From: Parasedimentitalea denitrificans
GTDB lineage: Bacteria; Pseudomonadota; Alphaproteobacteria; Rhodobacterales; Rhodobacteraceae
Assembly (NCBI RefSeq): GCF_011813015.1
Contig: NZ_QHLQ01000002.1
Location: 310,001 to 374,000 of the forward strand
DNA length: 64,000 nucleotides
Direction of reading: 5' to 3'
The notes beneath the pieces were generated by a model. It was not told where the DNA came from and made no database searches. It saw nothing but the letters and a program-made list of their open reading frames with translations. Made by a program: the position numbers and the translations under genes. Numbering within the stretch: the stretch's first letter is position 1; every line of letters starts with the position of its first letter. This document shows, one piece after another, positions 63,161-64,000 of this stretch.

Positions 63161-64000
63161 GTTGCCACCGCCTTGGTTGAAAGCGGCAGGGACAGGCGGA
63201 AAGTGGTTTGGTTGGTGGCGTCCAACAGCATGATATCACCGTTCATTTCCTCGACCAGCCTTTGGCACAGCGCGAGGCCAAGCCCCGTTCCGTCCGGTTT
63301 TCCTGTCACGAAAGGTTCAAAGATGCGGGGTTTCAGGTGTTCAGCCACTCCTGGCCCGGTATCGCTGACATCCAGAACAGCGAACGGACCATCGATATGC
63401 GTGTTGATCCTGACCTGTGCCGCATCCGAGGCATCAAGCGCATTACGTACGAGATTAAACACAATCTGTTCCAGCTCAACCGGATCAGCGTCAACAAAGA
63501 GCGGTTCCTTATGCAACGATAGTGTAATGGCAGCCCCCTTGGTCTTGGCCTCCAATGCCAACAGGTTCTGAACGCTTTGGGCAGCTTCGTGGACAGAACA
63601 GCTCTTAGAAGGCGCACGGTTGGGTTTGCTCCAGCGTCTCAGGCGATCAAGGATATTCGCTGCGCGCTGTGCTTGGGACACTGTGTCGTCCAACACAGAG
63701 CCAAGACGTTCAACATCACCGCGCCGCGCCAAATGACGTCCAGCCTGTGCTTGGCTCAGGATTGCGGTCAGCGGTTGCGCCAGTTCATGCGCCATGCCGC
63801 TGGCCATTTCGCCCATTGCATTGACGCGCGACGCATGGGCAAGCCGCGTTTCCTGCGCGCTGAGTTTGGCGCGGCTTTCCGCATCTTTGGTGCGTGCGCG
63901 TTGTTTGAAGCCGAAGGCCGCCAGCAAAAAGAGTGCTGTGACCATTGCGATTACAGAGATTACTTTCCTGACCGGCAAGAGGTCAGACAGACCGACCGCC
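63157..64000 (-). CDS. Sensor histidine kinase, C-terminal part (runs off the window)
   Basis: The reading frame is open to the right edge, so the N-terminal sensor is missing. Visible are a membrane segment (VISVIAMVTALFLLAAFGF), a coiled linker, HisKA with His in GMAHELAQPLTAILSQA, and the HATPase boxes FNLVRNALDASD, VSDTGPGV and GTGLGLALCQRLVEE. One membrane segment following an apparently external domain resembles TtrS/DctB-like kinases paired with FixJ-type regulators, but the sensor type cannot be told. Confidence 0.9.
   Translation of the reverse strand, partial: AVGLSDLLPVRKVISVIAMVTALFLLAAFGFKQRARTKDAESRAKLSAQETRLAHASRVNAMGEMASGMAHELAQPLTAILSQAQAGRHLARRGDVERLGSVLDDTVSQAQRAANILDRLRRWSKPNRAPSKSCSVHEAAQSVQNLLALEAKTKGAAITLSLHKEPLFVDADPVELEQIVFNLVRNALDASDAAQVRINTHIDGPFAVLDVSDTGPGVAEHLKPRIFEPFVTGKPDGTGLGLALCQRLVEEMNGDIMLLDATNQTTFRLSLPLSTKAVAT

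Overview
The window looks like the chromosome of a roseobacter-group alphaproteobacterium (Rhodobacteraceae). The support is the moderately high GC content, FrcBCAK-type fructose ABC genes beside a ROK regulator, a queCDEF cluster, the ETF/3-hydroxybutyryl-CoA dehydrogenase set, and decayed tyrosine recombinases of a type I associate with this group. These are family-level assignments made by reading; no database search was run. No rRNA, tRNA or CRISPR array was seen.

Layout. (1) 1-5,090: an omega-amino-acid / glutarate-type catabolic locus. A PuuR-like XRE-cupin regulator and a CaiB/BaiF CoA-transferase face a class III aminotransferase, followed by 3-hydroxybutyryl-CoA dehydrogenase and ETF beta/alpha. 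Between aminotransferase and dehydrogenase lies a chimeric relic that joins the start of a glutaryl-CoA dehydrogenase to the end of an aldehyde dehydrogenase. (2) 5,126-19,401: an exopolysaccharide locus with three glycosyltransferases, a flippase, a Wza-like lipoprotein, a WecG-sugar transferase fusion, a Wzz-like protein and a polymerase/ligase. A hybrid histidine kinase with a cysteine-less sulfite-oxidase-fold partner and a LuxR-type response regulator sit inside it. Four copies of an inverted repeat TATCC-N4-GG(A/G)T(A/C) lie in front of its transcription units. (3) 19,450-27,616: a peptide-use operon (Opp/Dpp-type ABC transporter plus an Xaa-Pro aminopeptidase) and an XRE-cupin regulator.

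(4) 28,051-57,054: a region bounded by two long direct repeats of 2.7 and 3.0 kb. Each repeat carries a decayed tyrosine recombinase, a nearly identical LysR gene and a divergent 39-codon ORF. Between them lie queCDEF (preQ1 synthesis), a fructose-type uptake operon with kinases and a ROK regulator, a third recombinase fragment abutting a truncated DUF2652-like relic, a von Willebrand A protein with five C-terminal tandem repeats, an ExaC/AcoD-like aldehyde dehydrogenase with an AcoR-like regulator and twin TGTCTCAG palindromes, an SDR, an AraC regulator, a complete branched-chain-amino-acid-type ABC transporter and an IS110 relic. (5) 57,180-64,000: a LysR regulator facing a secreted arylsulfatase, a frameshifted second type of recombinase, and a group containing an ankyrin protein, a GlcG/HbpS-like protein, a FixJ-type response regulator and a sensor kinase cut by the window edge.

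Overall this is a nutrient-scavenging and surface-polysaccharide region in which mobile elements have mostly decayed and left pseudogenes at the seams between catabolic modules. The most promising new leads are the putative EPS regulon boxes, the cysteine-less partner of the hybrid kinase, the long recombinase-LysR direct repeats, and the paired palindromes around the AcoR-like gene.
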